A DNA stretch of 64,000 nt from JBBSOK01 sp965219125 (GCA_965219125.1 CBDCMO010000002.1:1860001-1924000), one strand, 5' to 3'. Counted from the first letter of the stretch, positions 7,267-15,828 are shown. The notes: generated by a model from the letters alone, not told the origin. Program-made: numbers and translations.

Positions 7267-8283
7267 TTAAATACTTTTAAACTGTTCCAAAAATCGAACA
7301 TCGTTTTCACTGAACATTCTAATATCGGGTATTTGGTGCAATAATAATGCAATTCTATCTATTCCCATCCCAAATGCAAAACCGCTATATTCTTCGGCAT
7401 CTATACCGCAATTTGTAAGTACGTTTGGATCTACCATTCCGCAGCCCATAATTTCTAACCAACCTGTTCCTTTTGTCATTTTATAATCGGTTTCTGTTTC
7501 AAGACCCCAATACACGTCTACCTCAGCACTTGGTTCGGTAAATGGGAAATAACTTGGACGAAGACGAATTTTTGACTTTCCAAACATTTCAGTCGTAAAA
7601 TATTGAAGGGTTTGTTTTAAATCTGCAAAGCTTACGTTTTTATCTACGTACAAACCTTCAACTTGATGGAAAAAACAGTGTGAACGTGCGGAAATTGCTT
7701 CGTTTCTATAAACCCGTCCCGGTGAAATGGTTCTAATTGGCGGTTTGTTATTTTCCATATACCGCACTTGTACAGAAGAAGTATGCGTTCGTAACAAAAC
7801 ATCTGGGTTTGTTTGAATAAAAAACGTATCCTGCATATCGCGTGCGGGATGATATTCTGGCAAATTTAAAGCGGTAAAGTTGTGCCAATCGTCTTCAATT
7901 TCTGGGCCTTCACTTACGTTGAAACCAATGCGAGAAAATATTTCGATAATCTTATTTTTTGTAATTGAAATTGGATGGCGCGAACCCAATGGAATCGTTT
8001 CGCCCGGACGCGATAAATCGCCATAAATATTTTTTGAAACTTCTTTGCTTTCAGACTTTTCCTTTAGATTGGCAATTTTTTCGTTCACCAAATCGCGCAA
8101 GGTATTTACGGCTTGCCCAAATTCCTTTTTCTGCTCGTTCGGTACATTACGGAAATCGGCAAAAAGTGCAGTTAAAATTCCTTTTTTTCCTAAATATTTT
8201 ATTCTGAAGTTTTCAATCTCTTCGCTATTTGTGGCGGTGAAACTATTTACTTCAACTATACTTTTATTTATTTTTTCTAGCAT
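7267..8283 (-). CDS. pheS: phenylalanyl-tRNA synthetase alpha subunit
   Basis: A 338-aa class II aminoacyl-tRNA synthetase subunit that charges tRNA-Phe together with PheT. The N-terminal coiled-coil (residues about 1-90) is followed by RPGETIPLGSRHPI. The catalytic core has RTHTSSVQVRYM, motif 2 HCFFHQVEGLYVDKNVSF, and motif 3 GFAFGMGIDRIALLL near the C-terminus. Length is normal. pheT is not in the window, so the two subunits are unlinked here, as is common in Flavobacteriaceae. The flanking gap 7133-7266 holds no gene that I can see. Confidence 0.96.
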   Translation of the reverse strand: MLEKINKSIVEVNSFTATNSEEIENFRIKYLGKKGILTALFADFRNVPNEQKKEFGQAVNTLRDLVNEKIANLKEKSESKEVSKNIYGDLSRPGETIPLGSRHPISITKNKIIEIFSRIGFNVSEGPEIEDDWHNFTALNLPEYHPARDMQDTFFIQTNPDVLLRTHTSSVQVRYMENNKPPIRTISPGRVYRNEAISARSHCFFHQVEGLYVDKNVSFADLKQTLQYFTTEMFGKSKIRLRPSYFPFTEPSAEVDVYWGLETETDYKMTKGTGWLEIMGCGMVDPNVLTNCGIDAEEYSGFAFGMGIDRIALLLHQIPDIRMFSENDVRFLEQFKSI

Positions 8284-8321
8284 TTTTTTAATATTTTGAA
8301 AGTTCGAAAAATAAATCTAAT

Positions 8322-8879
8322 TTAATTTTTTGAAATTTTCGGCAGTGTAATTATAGATTTTAATTCCTCCTTACTTGGTAAAATTGTTTGGTATTTACTT
8401 GCAAATATATGCTCATTATTTTCTGGTAATGTAAATTCAACCACAGATTCTCTTTTGTTTTGGCAAAGTACAATGCCAATGGTTTTATTTTCTTCTTCCA
8501 ATTTTATTTTACGGTCGTAATAGTTTACATACATCTGCATTTGCCCAAGATCTTGATGTTTTAGTTCGCCAATTTTAAGGTCTATAAGTACAAAACATTT
8601 TAATATTCGATTATAGAAAACCAAGTCTATTCGAAAATGGGTGTCATCTAAAGAAATTCTTTTTTGCCTTGCTACAAATGTAAAACCGCTACCAAGTTCT
8701 AACAGAAAGTTTTCGAGCTTATCAATTATTTCCTGCTCTAATTGGCTTTCTGAATATATTGTGTTTTCTGGAAGACCTAAAAACTCTAAAATATATGGGT
8801 CTTTTATGGCGTCTATAGGTTTTTCCAATATTAGTCCTTTTTCAGAAAGTTCTTTTACTTTATCCTTATCTCGGCTCAA
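8322..8879 (-). CDS. DUF1016 C-terminal PDDEXK nuclease domain fragment
   Basis: 185 residues from the first ATG of the downstream frame (MSRDKDKVKELSEKGLILEK). It carries the nuclease core: FRIDLVFYNR for the first acidic residue and FVLIDLKIGELKHQDLGQMQ for the D-x-K pair and following helix. The frame is open upstream to 8937 and encodes NWSLRELERQYDSALYTRLA, which belongs to the intact protein, so the ATG at 8879 is probably internal rather than a natural start. Confidence 0.65.
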   Translation of the reverse strand: MSRDKDKVKELSEKGLILEKPIDAIKDPYILEFLGLPENTIYSESQLEQEIIDKLENFLLELGSGFTFVARQKRISLDDTHFRIDLVFYNRILKCFVLIDLKIGELKHQDLGQMQMYVNYYDRKIKLEEENKTIGIVLCQNKRESVVEFTLPENNEHIFASKYQTILPSKEELKSIITLPKISKN

Positions 8880-8937
8880 CGCAAGCCTTGTGTATAAAGC
8901 CGAATCATATTGGCGCTCAAGTTCTCTAAGGCTCCAG

Positions 8938-9429
8938 TTATTTTTTTTGACATTCTATCTCGTAAAATTTACGCTCATTTTCATTGTCAATTCGCATAAG
9001 TTTTAAATAATGCGACCAGCTTAAAATGAACTTATTTTGCGACGGTACTTGTACTTTATTGAATTGGTCAGACACTGTCTGACGTTTCTCGATACTCTGC
9101 TGGAGTTGAAAAGACTTTAATTGTGATAGGTCAGACGGTGTCTGACCAATTCCATACACAAGATAAAAACTTCTCATCTGTTTTAAATTGGTAGAAGAAA
9201 AGCCTTTACCAAATTCTTTTGTTAACTTTTCTGAAACGCCTTTTATAAGTTCTTTGCCATATTCAGCTCTTTCGTTTCCATTTTGTTCTTCTTCAACTAA
9301 AATTCGGCCAATTTCAAAATAGGTTAAAACCATTGTTCGATTAACCGTTTGCAAAACCTGATTTCTAGCCGATTGCAGCAAATCTACAATTTGGGAATAA
9401 AATTTTGTATTAGACGGTTTATCAGTCAT
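8938..9429 (-). CDS. DUF1016 N-terminal domain fragment
   Basis: 163 residues: FYSQIVDLLQSARNQVLQTV and LTYFEIGRILVEEEQ give the DUF1016_N winged-helix-like start, GKGFSSTNLKQMRSFYLVY is the conserved loop, and FILSWSHYLKLMRI is the family W-S-H-Y motif. The linker at residues 96-121 repeats the motif QTxSD, and its DNA contains two palindromes. It stops at QKK just before the expected nuclease domain. Translated alone it would lack the catalytic half. Confidence 0.7.
   Translation of the reverse strand: MTDKPSNTKFYSQIVDLLQSARNQVLQTVNRTMVLTYFEIGRILVEEEQNGNERAEYGKELIKGVSEKLTKEFGKGFSSTNLKQMRSFYLVYGIGQTPSDLSQLKSFQLQQSIEKRQTVSDQFNKVQVPSQNKFILSWSHYLKLMRIDNENERKFYEIECQKK
9066..9147. repeat. two 17-bp palindromes inside the DUF1016 reading frame
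   Basis: GTCAGACACTGTCTGAC (9067-9083) and GTCAGACGGTGTCTGAC (9130-9146) share the arms GTCAGAC/GTCTGAC and lie exactly 63 bp apart, so both are read in the same codon phase as QTVSD and QTPSD. They fall in the variable linker between the conserved loop and the W-S-H-Y motif. Confidence 0.8.
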
Positions 9430-9543
9430 TTATAATTAAAATGATAGTAACTATTTTGTTGAAGATTATTAGATTTAAAAGAATAGAAGCTTGCTAATTT
9501 CTGTTGTATGTAATTGATATTTATTAAAATACAGATTCATTAA

Positions 9544-9900
9544 TTAAGCTATCACCTGCTTTTCAATAAAATATTGAACTATTGCCTCTTTCATTAAAAC
9601 AGATTGTTCGCCAGCTTTTAAAGGTGGTAATTGCTCAACAACGTGATAATGTGGCCAACCTTCTTCATCTACATAATCGAAACTATAATAACCAAAAGGC
9701 TCCAGCAAACGGCAAATTGCAATATGCATTAAATTAAGCTTTTCGTCTTTTTTAAATTTTCGGTGTATTTGCCCAAGTTCTTGAATTCCTATTAAATAAA
9801 TAATAGCGTCCAAATCCAACTTATCGCCATCGGCAAAGCGGTCGCTAAGCATTTTTACCAACGCTTCCCATCTTTCTTTTAATTGTTCGTCTCTTGCCAT
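9544..9900 (-). CDS. conserved hypothetical protein (118 aa)
   Basis: A soluble 118-aa protein starting MARDEQLKERWEALVKMLSD. The middle (FKKDEKLNLMHIAICRLLEP, then FGYYSFDYVDEEGWPHY) looks strongly structured, and the sequence has the feel of a single-copy Bacteroidota core gene, but I cannot name a domain. A -7 box lies at 9915-9922. The gap to the DUF1016 gene (9430-9543) holds nothing recognisable. It stands alone, back-to-back with cvpA. Confidence 0.8.
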   Translation of the reverse strand: MARDEQLKERWEALVKMLSDRFADGDKLDLDAIIYLIGIQELGQIHRKFKKDEKLNLMHIAICRLLEPFGYYSFDYVDEEGWPHYHVVEQLPPLKAGEQSVLMKEAIVQYFIEKQVIA

Positions 9901-9914
9901 AATTTTACAAAGGG

Positions 9915-9922
9915 CAAAGATA
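9915..9922 (-). promoter_or_regulatory. candidate -7 box for the 118-aa gene
   Basis: Plus-strand CAAAGATA reads TATCTTTG on the minus strand, a full match to TAnnTTTG, 15 bp before the ATG at 9900. No TTTG -33 box is evident. Confidence 0.5.
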
Positions 9923-10028
9923 GTTTTAAAAATTTTTAATTGATAGTTGATGTTTTAGAAATACTATCACTATTCAACCTTCAATTGAAATAAGATATTT
10001 ATTTATATTTACGCTAAACAATCAACCT

Positions 10029-10559
10029 ATGAACACTATTGATATTGTACTTGGAATAATTTTACTTATAGCTTTTTTTATGGGTTTTAGAAAAGGGCTG
10101 CTCCTAAATCTCGCTTCTTTGGTTGGCGTGGTGGTAGCTGTTTATTGCGCTTTGTATTTTTCAGAATATGCCGGAGTTTATATTGAAAAATGGTTTGATT
10201 GGAGTGCAAATACTAACAGAGCCGTTGCTTTTGTCGTAACTTTTCTTATAATAATGCTCGTTTTTAGACTTTTGGGTGGTGTTTTGACAAAAGTTGCAGA
10301 TTTTGCAATGTTGGGCATTTTCAATAAAGTTTTAGGTGGCGCTTTTAATACATTGAAATGGGCATTTATTATTAGCGTAGTTTTTATGTTCGTGAACAAT
10401 TCTGCCGATTATCAAATTTCAACAGCCGAAAATAGGGCCAATTCTATACTTTATAATCCAGTTGCCAGTTTGGCCCCAGCTATTTTGCCTGCCATTATGA
10501 AGGAAGTTGATAAATTGGATGATGAAAATAATGAGAATAATATTCCCCAAGAAAACTGA
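10029..10559 (+). CDS. CvpA family membrane protein
   Basis: A 176-aa protein beginning MNTIDIVLGIILLIAFFMGFRKGLL, the typical CvpA start, with four hydrophobic segments at about residues 5-22, 26-45, 66-86 and 101-121, and an acidic C-terminal tail rich in Asn and Asp. E. coli CvpA is linked to colicin V production and envelope homeostasis; the exact role is not settled. It is followed by a ClC channel gene on the same strand after 56 bp. Confidence 0.88.
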   Translation: MNTIDIVLGIILLIAFFMGFRKGLLLNLASLVGVVVAVYCALYFSEYAGVYIEKWFDWSANTNRAVAFVVTFLIIMLVFRLLGGVLTKVADFAMLGIFNKVLGGAFNTLKWAFIISVVFMFVNNSADYQISTAENRANSILYNPVASLAPAILPAIMKEVDKLDDENNENNIPQEN

Positions 10560-10615
10560 TATATTTAGCTTTGCATCGCTTTAAACTTTTGAAGCTACTA
10601 TAAAGTTACAGCGTC

Positions 10616-11890
10616 GTGAAATTAAAAAGAAGAAGAAAACTTGTTACCTATCTAAATATTTTAGACCAGCCAATACGCTTTAACCCGTTTGTTTTTAGCC
10701 GTGTATTTATTTTATGGGCCGTTCTTGGATTAGTAGGTGGTATTATTGCCGGACTATATTGGATTGGCCTTGAATATCTTACCCATATTTTAGCGCTATT
10801 TGAAGGTTGGCTGGTAATACCCGTAATGGCTATAAGTGGTCTTTTTGCGGGTTTGATAATCCATTTTATTGGCGATCCCGGCGAAATTCATTTAATTGTA
10901 AACAACATTCGGTTTAATAAAGGCAAGCTCGACCCGAAAAACAATCCTTCTATGATTCTTTCGTCGTTACTGTGTGTGGCTTCTGGTGGAAGTTTAGGGC
11001 CTGAGGCGCCTTTGGTACAAGTAACAGGATCTACGGGAACTTGGCTGGGTAAAATTTTTAGGTTGAAGGGAGAAGAATTGCGCTCATTAAGCATTGCTGG
11101 TATGGCTTCTGGCTTTACAGCCCTTTTTGGCGCACCACTCGGTGGGAGTTTGTTCGCATTGGAAATTCTTCACCATAAACACGCTGTTGAATATTACAAA
11201 GCTATAATCCCTGCATTTGTAGCAAGTTGTTTTAGTTATTTGGTCTTTGCAATTATCATTCATTTAGGTCTTGCTCCTACTTGGAATTTATCGGCTTACG
11301 AATATACTAGCATATTCGATTTTGGTTATGCCGTTTTATTTGCAATAATCGGGGCCGCTTTTGGCTGGGCGTTTATTTTCTGTACTAAATTCTTTAAGTC
11401 TCTATTTGAATTTAAAAATATTCCTATTTATTTAAAAACATTAATCGGCGGACTTATACTTGGCGTAATTGCTTATCACCTGCCGTTAACCCGATATTTT
11501 GGACACGAGCAGATTAATACTTTAATGTTGGGCGATATTTCACTTCAAATTTTGCTTGCTCTTTTAATATTTAAAATAATTGCCATTGCAGTTACGGTAA
11601 CCTCAGGTTGGCGTGGTGGTTTTATTATTCCGTTGTTTTTTGTGGGTGCCACTTTGGGTTTAATAATTCACCAACTATTTCCTTCAACAAATTTAACCTT
11701 GGCTATTGTAAGTTGTATGGCTGCGATAAATGCTTGTGTAACGCGAACGCCCATGAGCACAACAATTTTACTTGCAACTTTAACGGGATTTGGCCATTTA
11801 ATACCAATTTTATTCGCGAGTCTTACCGGATATTTTTTGGCGCCACGAATACCGTTTATAAGTTCGCAGATGGATAAAAAGAGTCTTTAA
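10616..11890 (+). CDS. ClC family chloride channel/antiporter
   Basis: A 424-aa polytopic membrane protein. The ClC selectivity motif appears as GGSLGPEAPLVQVTGSTGTW near residue 125, with the conserved Glu of GPEAP. The second motif is near GAPLGGSLFALEILH, and the third near GWRGGFIIPLFFVGATLG close to residue 335. There are no C-terminal CBS domains, so it is a minimal bacterial form. The start is GTG at 10616, which gives a short basic leader (KLKRRRKLVTYL). Transport direction (channel or H+/Cl- exchanger) cannot be told from sequence alone. Confidence 0.92.
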   Translation: MKLKRRRKLVTYLNILDQPIRFNPFVFSRVFILWAVLGLVGGIIAGLYWIGLEYLTHILALFEGWLVIPVMAISGLFAGLIIHFIGDPGEIHLIVNNIRFNKGKLDPKNNPSMILSSLLCVASGGSLGPEAPLVQVTGSTGTWLGKIFRLKGEELRSLSIAGMASGFTALFGAPLGGSLFALEILHHKHAVEYYKAIIPAFVASCFSYLVFAIIIHLGLAPTWNLSAYEYTSIFDFGYAVLFAIIGAAFGWAFIFCTKFFKSLFEFKNIPIYLKTLIGGLILGVIAYHLPLTRYFGHEQINTLMLGDISLQILLALLIFKIIAIAVTVTSGWRGGFIIPLFFVGATLGLIIHQLFPSTNLTLAIVSCMAAINACVTRTPMSTTILLATLTGFGHLIPILFASLTGYFLAPRIPFISSQMDKKSL

Positions 11891-11957
11891 AAGCAAAAAC
11901 TTTTGACGAATTTTTAAACTTCGACAAAGGTTTGATTCCTTCTGGATATTTTAATTT

Positions 11958-13814
11958 TTAAGCCTTCACCAAATTATCGACGTTATTCTTCACAAACACA
12001 ATTGCTTGTTTAAAATCATCAAATATTTGATCTTCAGGTATTAAATCTGGGATAATATCAATCTTTTCCATCATTAATTTGGGCTGTGGTTTTAAGTTTT
12101 CGAAAAGTGGTATTATACCACGTTTGTTCAAATTCATCAACACTTCTTCCATTGCATATAATCCACTTTGATCCATGTATGGTACTTTTTCCATACGAAT
12201 TATTACGTGGGTTGCGGTGTCTGGAATTTGCTGCGAAAGCTGTTGAAACTCTGATGTTGCCCCAAAGAAAATTGGACCGTCTAAACGCTTTATAAATACT
12301 TCTTCAGAAAATTTAGGTGGGAAGTTCACTTCATCTATCCAAGGCATTTCCAACTCATCTGCAACATTAAGTTTTACAACTTTAGATTGTGATGCGGTTA
12401 AATCGCCCATTTTCTTCATAAATATTAAAGCCGCCATAATAAGACCAACGCCAACCGCGTAAACCAAGTTCCAAAAAACGGAAAGTAGTAACACAACCAA
12501 CATTACTATTATTTCACTTTTTGGCATATTTGGGATTGCTTTTAAGCCTTTATAATCCATCACACCAATACCAACTGTTATTAATATTCCTGCCAAAACC
12601 GCAGCTGGAATTTGAGATGCAACTGGACCTAATGCCAAAAGAATTACCAAGAGCAGGACAGATGCAACCATTCCCGAAAGTCTCGTTGTACCACCTGCAT
12701 TAATGTTTACAACTGTTCTAATTGTTGCTCCGGCACCTGGCAAGCCACCAAAAATTGCTGCAATACTGTTTCCAATACCTTGTCCAATTAATTCCTTATT
12801 TGGTTTGTGTTTTGTTTTGGTCATATTATCTGCAACTACCGATGTTAGCAGAGAATCTATACAGCCCAAAAAAGCCAAAGTTAACGCTGTGAACACATAA
12901 GGCGATATTTGACCGATTTCAAAATTGGCAAACATATCCAGATTAGGCAATGGAAAACCGCCTGGTATTTGCTCAATCGGTACATAATTAAGTTTAAGAA
13001 AATAAGCTCCGCCAGAAACAACTAACAACGCCACCAATGTACTAGGCACGGCAGTTGTAATTCGTTTAAAGCCATAAATAATAAATATTGTAAGCATTGC
13101 TAGCGCGAACTCTAGCCAACTTATTTGACTTATTGCCCGCGGTAAACTTTTTAAAGCACCCAAAACTCCGCTACTTTCGCCTTTCGCAAGTGTTGTTGCT
13201 TCTTTATTAATTTCTGTAGCTGTAATATTTTCAGCTCTTACAACTGTTTCCCTAAAGTCTTCAAGCACCAAAATACCTTCGCCAGCTTCATCTTTTAATA
13301 TTTTATCTAACAGAACTTCTTCAGCCTGCGGTTTAAATTCGGCTATAAATGCAGTGTCATTTGTGCTGTAATAGCCCAAAACAGGCAAAATTTGTGTAAT
13401 TAAAATTATAACTCCAATAGCAGTCATAAACCCAGAAACAACGGGATATGGAATGTATTTAATATATTTCCCAATACCTGAAAGACCCAGAATAATCTGC
13501 ATTAAACCCGCCATTAAAAAGACAAGTAATATATAGGGTAAAGCTTCTTCAACATTACCATTATTTGCGGTGATAATTCCTGCAACAACAACCATAGAAA
13601 CTGCTGTCATTGGCGCAGTTGGTCCAGATATTTGAGTGTTTGTACCACCAAATAATGCAGCAAAAAAGCCTATAAATATTGCGCCGTATAATCCTGCATC
13701 TGGCCCAAGACCAGATTGTACACCAAAGGCTAAAGCCAATGGTAATGCAACAATACCGGCAGTTATACCACCAAAAATGTTACCTTTTAAGTTTGAAAAT
13801 ATTCCGTTTTTCAT
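11958..13814 (-). CDS. SulP family anion transporter with STAS domain
   Basis: A 618-aa protein. The SulP membrane domain starts NLKGNIFGGITAGIVALPLA and carries SGPTAPMTAVSM. An insert at about residues 150-215 is acidic and lies outside the usual helices. The conserved GQGIGNSIAAIFGGLPGAGA (here with a T-I-R-T-V-V-N-I continuation) is near residue 340. A C-terminal STAS domain (about 500-600) contains VPYMDQSGLYAMEEVL. It lies directly downstream of a beta-carbonic anhydrase on the same strand, which points to bicarbonate rather than sulfate as the substrate, as in BicA-like systems; this is inference from context. Confidence 0.93.
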   Translation of the reverse strand: MKNGIFSNLKGNIFGGITAGIVALPLALAFGVQSGLGPDAGLYGAIFIGFFAALFGGTNTQISGPTAPMTAVSMVVVAGIITANNGNVEEALPYILLVFLMAGLMQIILGLSGIGKYIKYIPYPVVSGFMTAIGVIILITQILPVLGYYSTNDTAFIAEFKPQAEEVLLDKILKDEAGEGILVLEDFRETVVRAENITATEINKEATTLAKGESSGVLGALKSLPRAISQISWLEFALAMLTIFIIYGFKRITTAVPSTLVALLVVSGGAYFLKLNYVPIEQIPGGFPLPNLDMFANFEIGQISPYVFTALTLAFLGCIDSLLTSVVADNMTKTKHKPNKELIGQGIGNSIAAIFGGLPGAGATIRTVVNINAGGTTRLSGMVASVLLLVILLALGPVASQIPAAVLAGILITVGIGVMDYKGLKAIPNMPKSEIIVMLVVLLLSVFWNLVYAVGVGLIMAALIFMKKMGDLTASQSKVVKLNVADELEMPWIDEVNFPPKFSEEVFIKRLDGPIFFGATSEFQQLSQQIPDTATHVIIRMEKVPYMDQSGLYAMEEVLMNLNKRGIIPLFENLKPQPKLMMEKIDIIPDLIPEDQIFDDFKQAIVFVKNNVDNLVKA

Positions 13815-13879
13815 ATTTTATTGAAATTTTTGTAATTTGGGTTATTTGGGTTATAAGAAGTTCTAAGCCAGTCTGTTCA

Positions 13880-13934
13880 AGCGCAGTCTAAAACTTTAAG
13901 CTTCTCATTATTGATTTAAGGTCTCGACTGCGCT
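13880..13934. repeat. inverted repeat between carbonic anhydrase and SulP genes
   Basis: AGCGCAGTC at 13880-13888 is the perfect complement of GACTGCGCT at 13926-13934; allowing a mismatch the arms extend to 12 bp (TCaAGCGCAGTC / GACTGCGCTcGA). The 37-bp interior and the lack of a T-run make it unlike a terminator. The GACTGCGCTCGACC core looks like an interspersed repeat. Confidence 0.55.
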
Positions 13935-13968
13935 CGACCAGATACTGCAATTTTATTTTTCAGAAATT

Positions 13969-14601
13969 TTATTCGTGGAAAAAATCTACTTCACCCGAAT
14001 TTACATCGTACATTCCGCCGTAAATCTGAATTTCGTCATTGTCTTCCATTTCCTTTAAAACGGGACTCTTACTGCGAATATTTGCAATTGCCAAATGTAC
14101 GTTTGTTTCAGAAACAGCATCCACAAATTCTGAATTTGAAGAATTTCGTAAGACTTCATCTTTTGGTTCTGTAACGGCAGCAACGGCGGGCTTTATCTTT
14201 GCAAGCATTGCTGTTAGGTTACCTAGTTTAGCATCGTCACAAGCGCCTTTTATTGCGCCGCAAGCTGTGTGGCCCAAAACCAAAACAATTCTTGAACCCG
14301 CCAATTTACAGGCAAATTCAATGCTTCCTAAAATATCTTCATTAATAAAATTGCCCGCAATGCGAACGCTAAAAATATCGCCAAGGCCTTGGTCGAAAAC
14401 CAACTCTGCCGAAACGCGGCTATCTATGCAACTTAAAATTGTTGCGAAAGGAAATTGCCCATCGCTGGTATCGTTAACTTGTTCTAAAAGATTACGGTTT
14501 GCTTTCAGGTTATTTTGAAATCTTATATTGCCTTCCTTTAAGTATTGAAGGGCTTTTTCAGGTGTCATCGTTGCCTGGGATTCTTGAGTATGCGCTTTCA
14601 T
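13969..14601 (-). CDS. beta-class carbonic anhydrase
   Basis: A 210-aa zinc enzyme that interconverts CO2 and bicarbonate. The ligand motif CIDSR (Cys58, Asp60, Arg62) and GHTACGAIKGA (His111, Cys114) are all present, giving the full Cys-His-Cys zinc site and the Asp-Arg dyad. The C-terminal IQIYGGMYDVNSGEVDFF is typical. There is no signal peptide, so it is cytoplasmic. The SulP gene follows after 154 bp, suggesting a bicarbonate uptake and conversion pair. Confidence 0.95.
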   Translation of the reverse strand: MKAHTQESQATMTPEKALQYLKEGNIRFQNNLKANRNLLEQVNDTSDGQFPFATILSCIDSRVSAELVFDQGLGDIFSVRIAGNFINEDILGSIEFACKLAGSRIVLVLGHTACGAIKGACDDAKLGNLTAMLAKIKPAVAAVTEPKDEVLRNSSNSEFVDAVSETNVHLAIANIRSKSPVLKEMEDNDEIQIYGGMYDVNSGEVDFFHE

Positions 14602-14702
14602 ATTGCTGTTTTTAAATAGTTGAAATGGTAAATTTGAGAATAAGGATTGCCTTCAATATTAATACATATCGAAGAAGTAGAAGGAAAAAAATCCAAACGG
14701 AT

Positions 14703-15008
14703 TTATCCTATAAAAACAGAAAATTCGGGAGGTGGCGAAACAGTATCGAAGTAAATATTGCTCCATTCGCCTATTGAATGAAAGTTGAAGCTATCGCCTT
14801 CAGTATAATCTAAAAGTGCGTTAGGTATTGTTAATTGGTGTAAACTTTGAAGTTTTTCTATATCAACTTTAGGGGTTGACGTTTTTTCTTCTTCATTCAT
14901 AGAAAAGAAAAATGAAATGTTCGCATCTTTTTTAACGCAAGTCACAATTGCTGGGGTTATAAGAAACCCAACAAATACTATTAAAAAAAGAATACTTTTA
15001 AACTTCAT
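14703..15008 (-). CDS. small secreted hypothetical protein (101 aa)
   Basis: A 101-aa protein with an N-terminal hydrophobic signal (FKSILFLIVFVGFLITPAIV) followed by a short acidic linker and the segment EKLQSLHQLTIPNALLDYTE. I do not recognise the family. It lies 63 bp downstream of batE on the same strand, past a hairpin, and could be the tail of the Bat operon or have its own promoter. Its gap to the carbonic anhydrase gene (14602-14702) holds no gene. Confidence 0.65.
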   Translation of the reverse strand: MKFKSILFLIVFVGFLITPAIVTCVKKDANISFFFSMNEEEKTSTPKVDIEKLQSLHQLTIPNALLDYTEGDSFNFHSIGEWSNIYFDTVSPPPEFSVFIG

Positions 15009-15027
15009 TTACACATTTTAAGTGAGG

Positions 15028-15054
15028 ACGGCGAAGATAGGGAAATTTCGCCGT
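15028..15054 (-). terminator. hairpin after batE (possible terminator or attenuator)
   Basis: ACGGCGAA (15028-15035) pairs with TTCGCCGT (15047-15054) around an 11-nt loop, between batE and the 101-aa gene. It is GC-rich, but there is no T-run on the minus strand after it, so termination would be weak or would depend on another factor. Confidence 0.45.
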
Positions 15055-15071
15055 TTATACTAATGTAACCG

Positions 15072-15827
15072 CTAGAGTTGCTTAATTTCAGAAGCAGGAA
15101 TCCAACCATCTTTACCATCTGTAAGTGCTATGCGAAACCAATCGCCATCCTGCGAAATAATTTGAACCTTTGTACCTTCATGCAGTACAAAAGCATCATT
15201 ACTGCCCAAATTAGGTTCGCTTTTTATTGTAACCTTATCTGCAAAAACAATGGCAGGCTTATTATTTTTATAGTCGGAAAAGGTTGTAAACGCCATTGCA
15301 AGACTTCCAACAAGAAATAAAATTGAAACTATTGAAAGCGTAAATAATATACGTTTTCTAGTTTCTGAAGCCATAAAATAATAAACCAAAAACAGCGCGA
15401 CAAATGCAAAGGCAAATATAATTGCCAAAATAGCCCAACCATTAAAAGTAAAAATTCCTGAAATAGAATTGTACCATTTTTTAAAAACTGTCTGCGGTAA
15501 AGGCTCTATTGCATCTATTCGTGCGTTTTCGGCAAATGCCAAGTTGGTTTTTATATCGCTATCGTTTGGGTTTAATTGTAGCGCTTTTTCATAATAATAA
15601 ACACTTTCACCAATATTATTCAATTTATAATTGGCATTACCCAAGTTAAAATATAGGTTAGCTGAATGTTCGCCACCTTCAACAATTTTCTTCCAAGTTG
15701 AAATTGCTTCTTGAAAATTACCCGCTTTATATAGTTCTTTACCTTTTTCAAAAGACTTTTCAGATTGCGCAAATGTTGAAATTGAAAGGAAAGCTATAAA
15801 TATGAATACTAGTTTCTTCATCATCAT
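15072..15827 (-). CDS. batE: BatE: TPR and SH3-domain membrane protein
   Basis: About 250 aa. A signal peptide (KKLVFIFIAFLSISTFAQ) is followed by TPR units (KSFEKGKELYKAGNFQEAIS, then NLYFNLGNANYKLNNIGESV), two membrane helices near the middle (NGWAILAIIFAFAFVALFL and TLSIVSILFLVGSLAMAF), and a C-terminal bacterial SH3 domain (IKSEPNLGSNDAFVLHEGTK). This is the BatE layout. Translation most likely starts at one of three consecutive ATGs at 15827-15819, 1 bp after the batD stop; an ATG at 15854 would overlap batD. Confidence 0.9.
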   Translation of the reverse strand: MMMKKLVFIFIAFLSISTFAQSEKSFEKGKELYKAGNFQEAISTWKKIVEGGEHSANLYFNLGNANYKLNNIGESVYYYEKALQLNPNDSDIKTNLAFAENARIDAIEPLPQTVFKKWYNSISGIFTFNGWAILAIIFAFAFVALFLVYYFMASETRKRILFTLSIVSILFLVGSLAMAFTTFSDYKNNKPAIVFADKVTIKSEPNLGSNDAFVLHEGTKVQIISQDGDWFRIALTDGKDGWIPASEIKQL

Positions 15828-15828
15828 T

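Larger units (their letters stand above)
8322..9429 (-). pseudogene. DUF1016 / PDDEXK nuclease gene broken by a frameshift at an A8 tract
   Basis: Two adjacent minus-strand frames together make one YhcG-type protein of about 368 aa: a DUF1016_N helical domain (9429 to 8938) and the PDDEXK nuclease domain (8937 to 8322). The first frame ends at a TAA directly after a run of eight A on the coding strand (8941-8948 as T on the plus strand). With seven A the reading continues as ECQKNNWSLRELERQYDS, the normal family sequence joining the two domains. It is therefore a one-base insertion, a sequencing error, or a slippage site. The PDDEXK residues (RIDLVFY, then IDLK) look intact. Confidence 0.8.

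Noticed and set aside
8322..9900. Possible anti-phage island around the DUF1016 gene
   Set aside because: Neighbours are pheS, a conserved hypothetical gene and cvpA; no restriction, methylase or other defence gene is adjacent.
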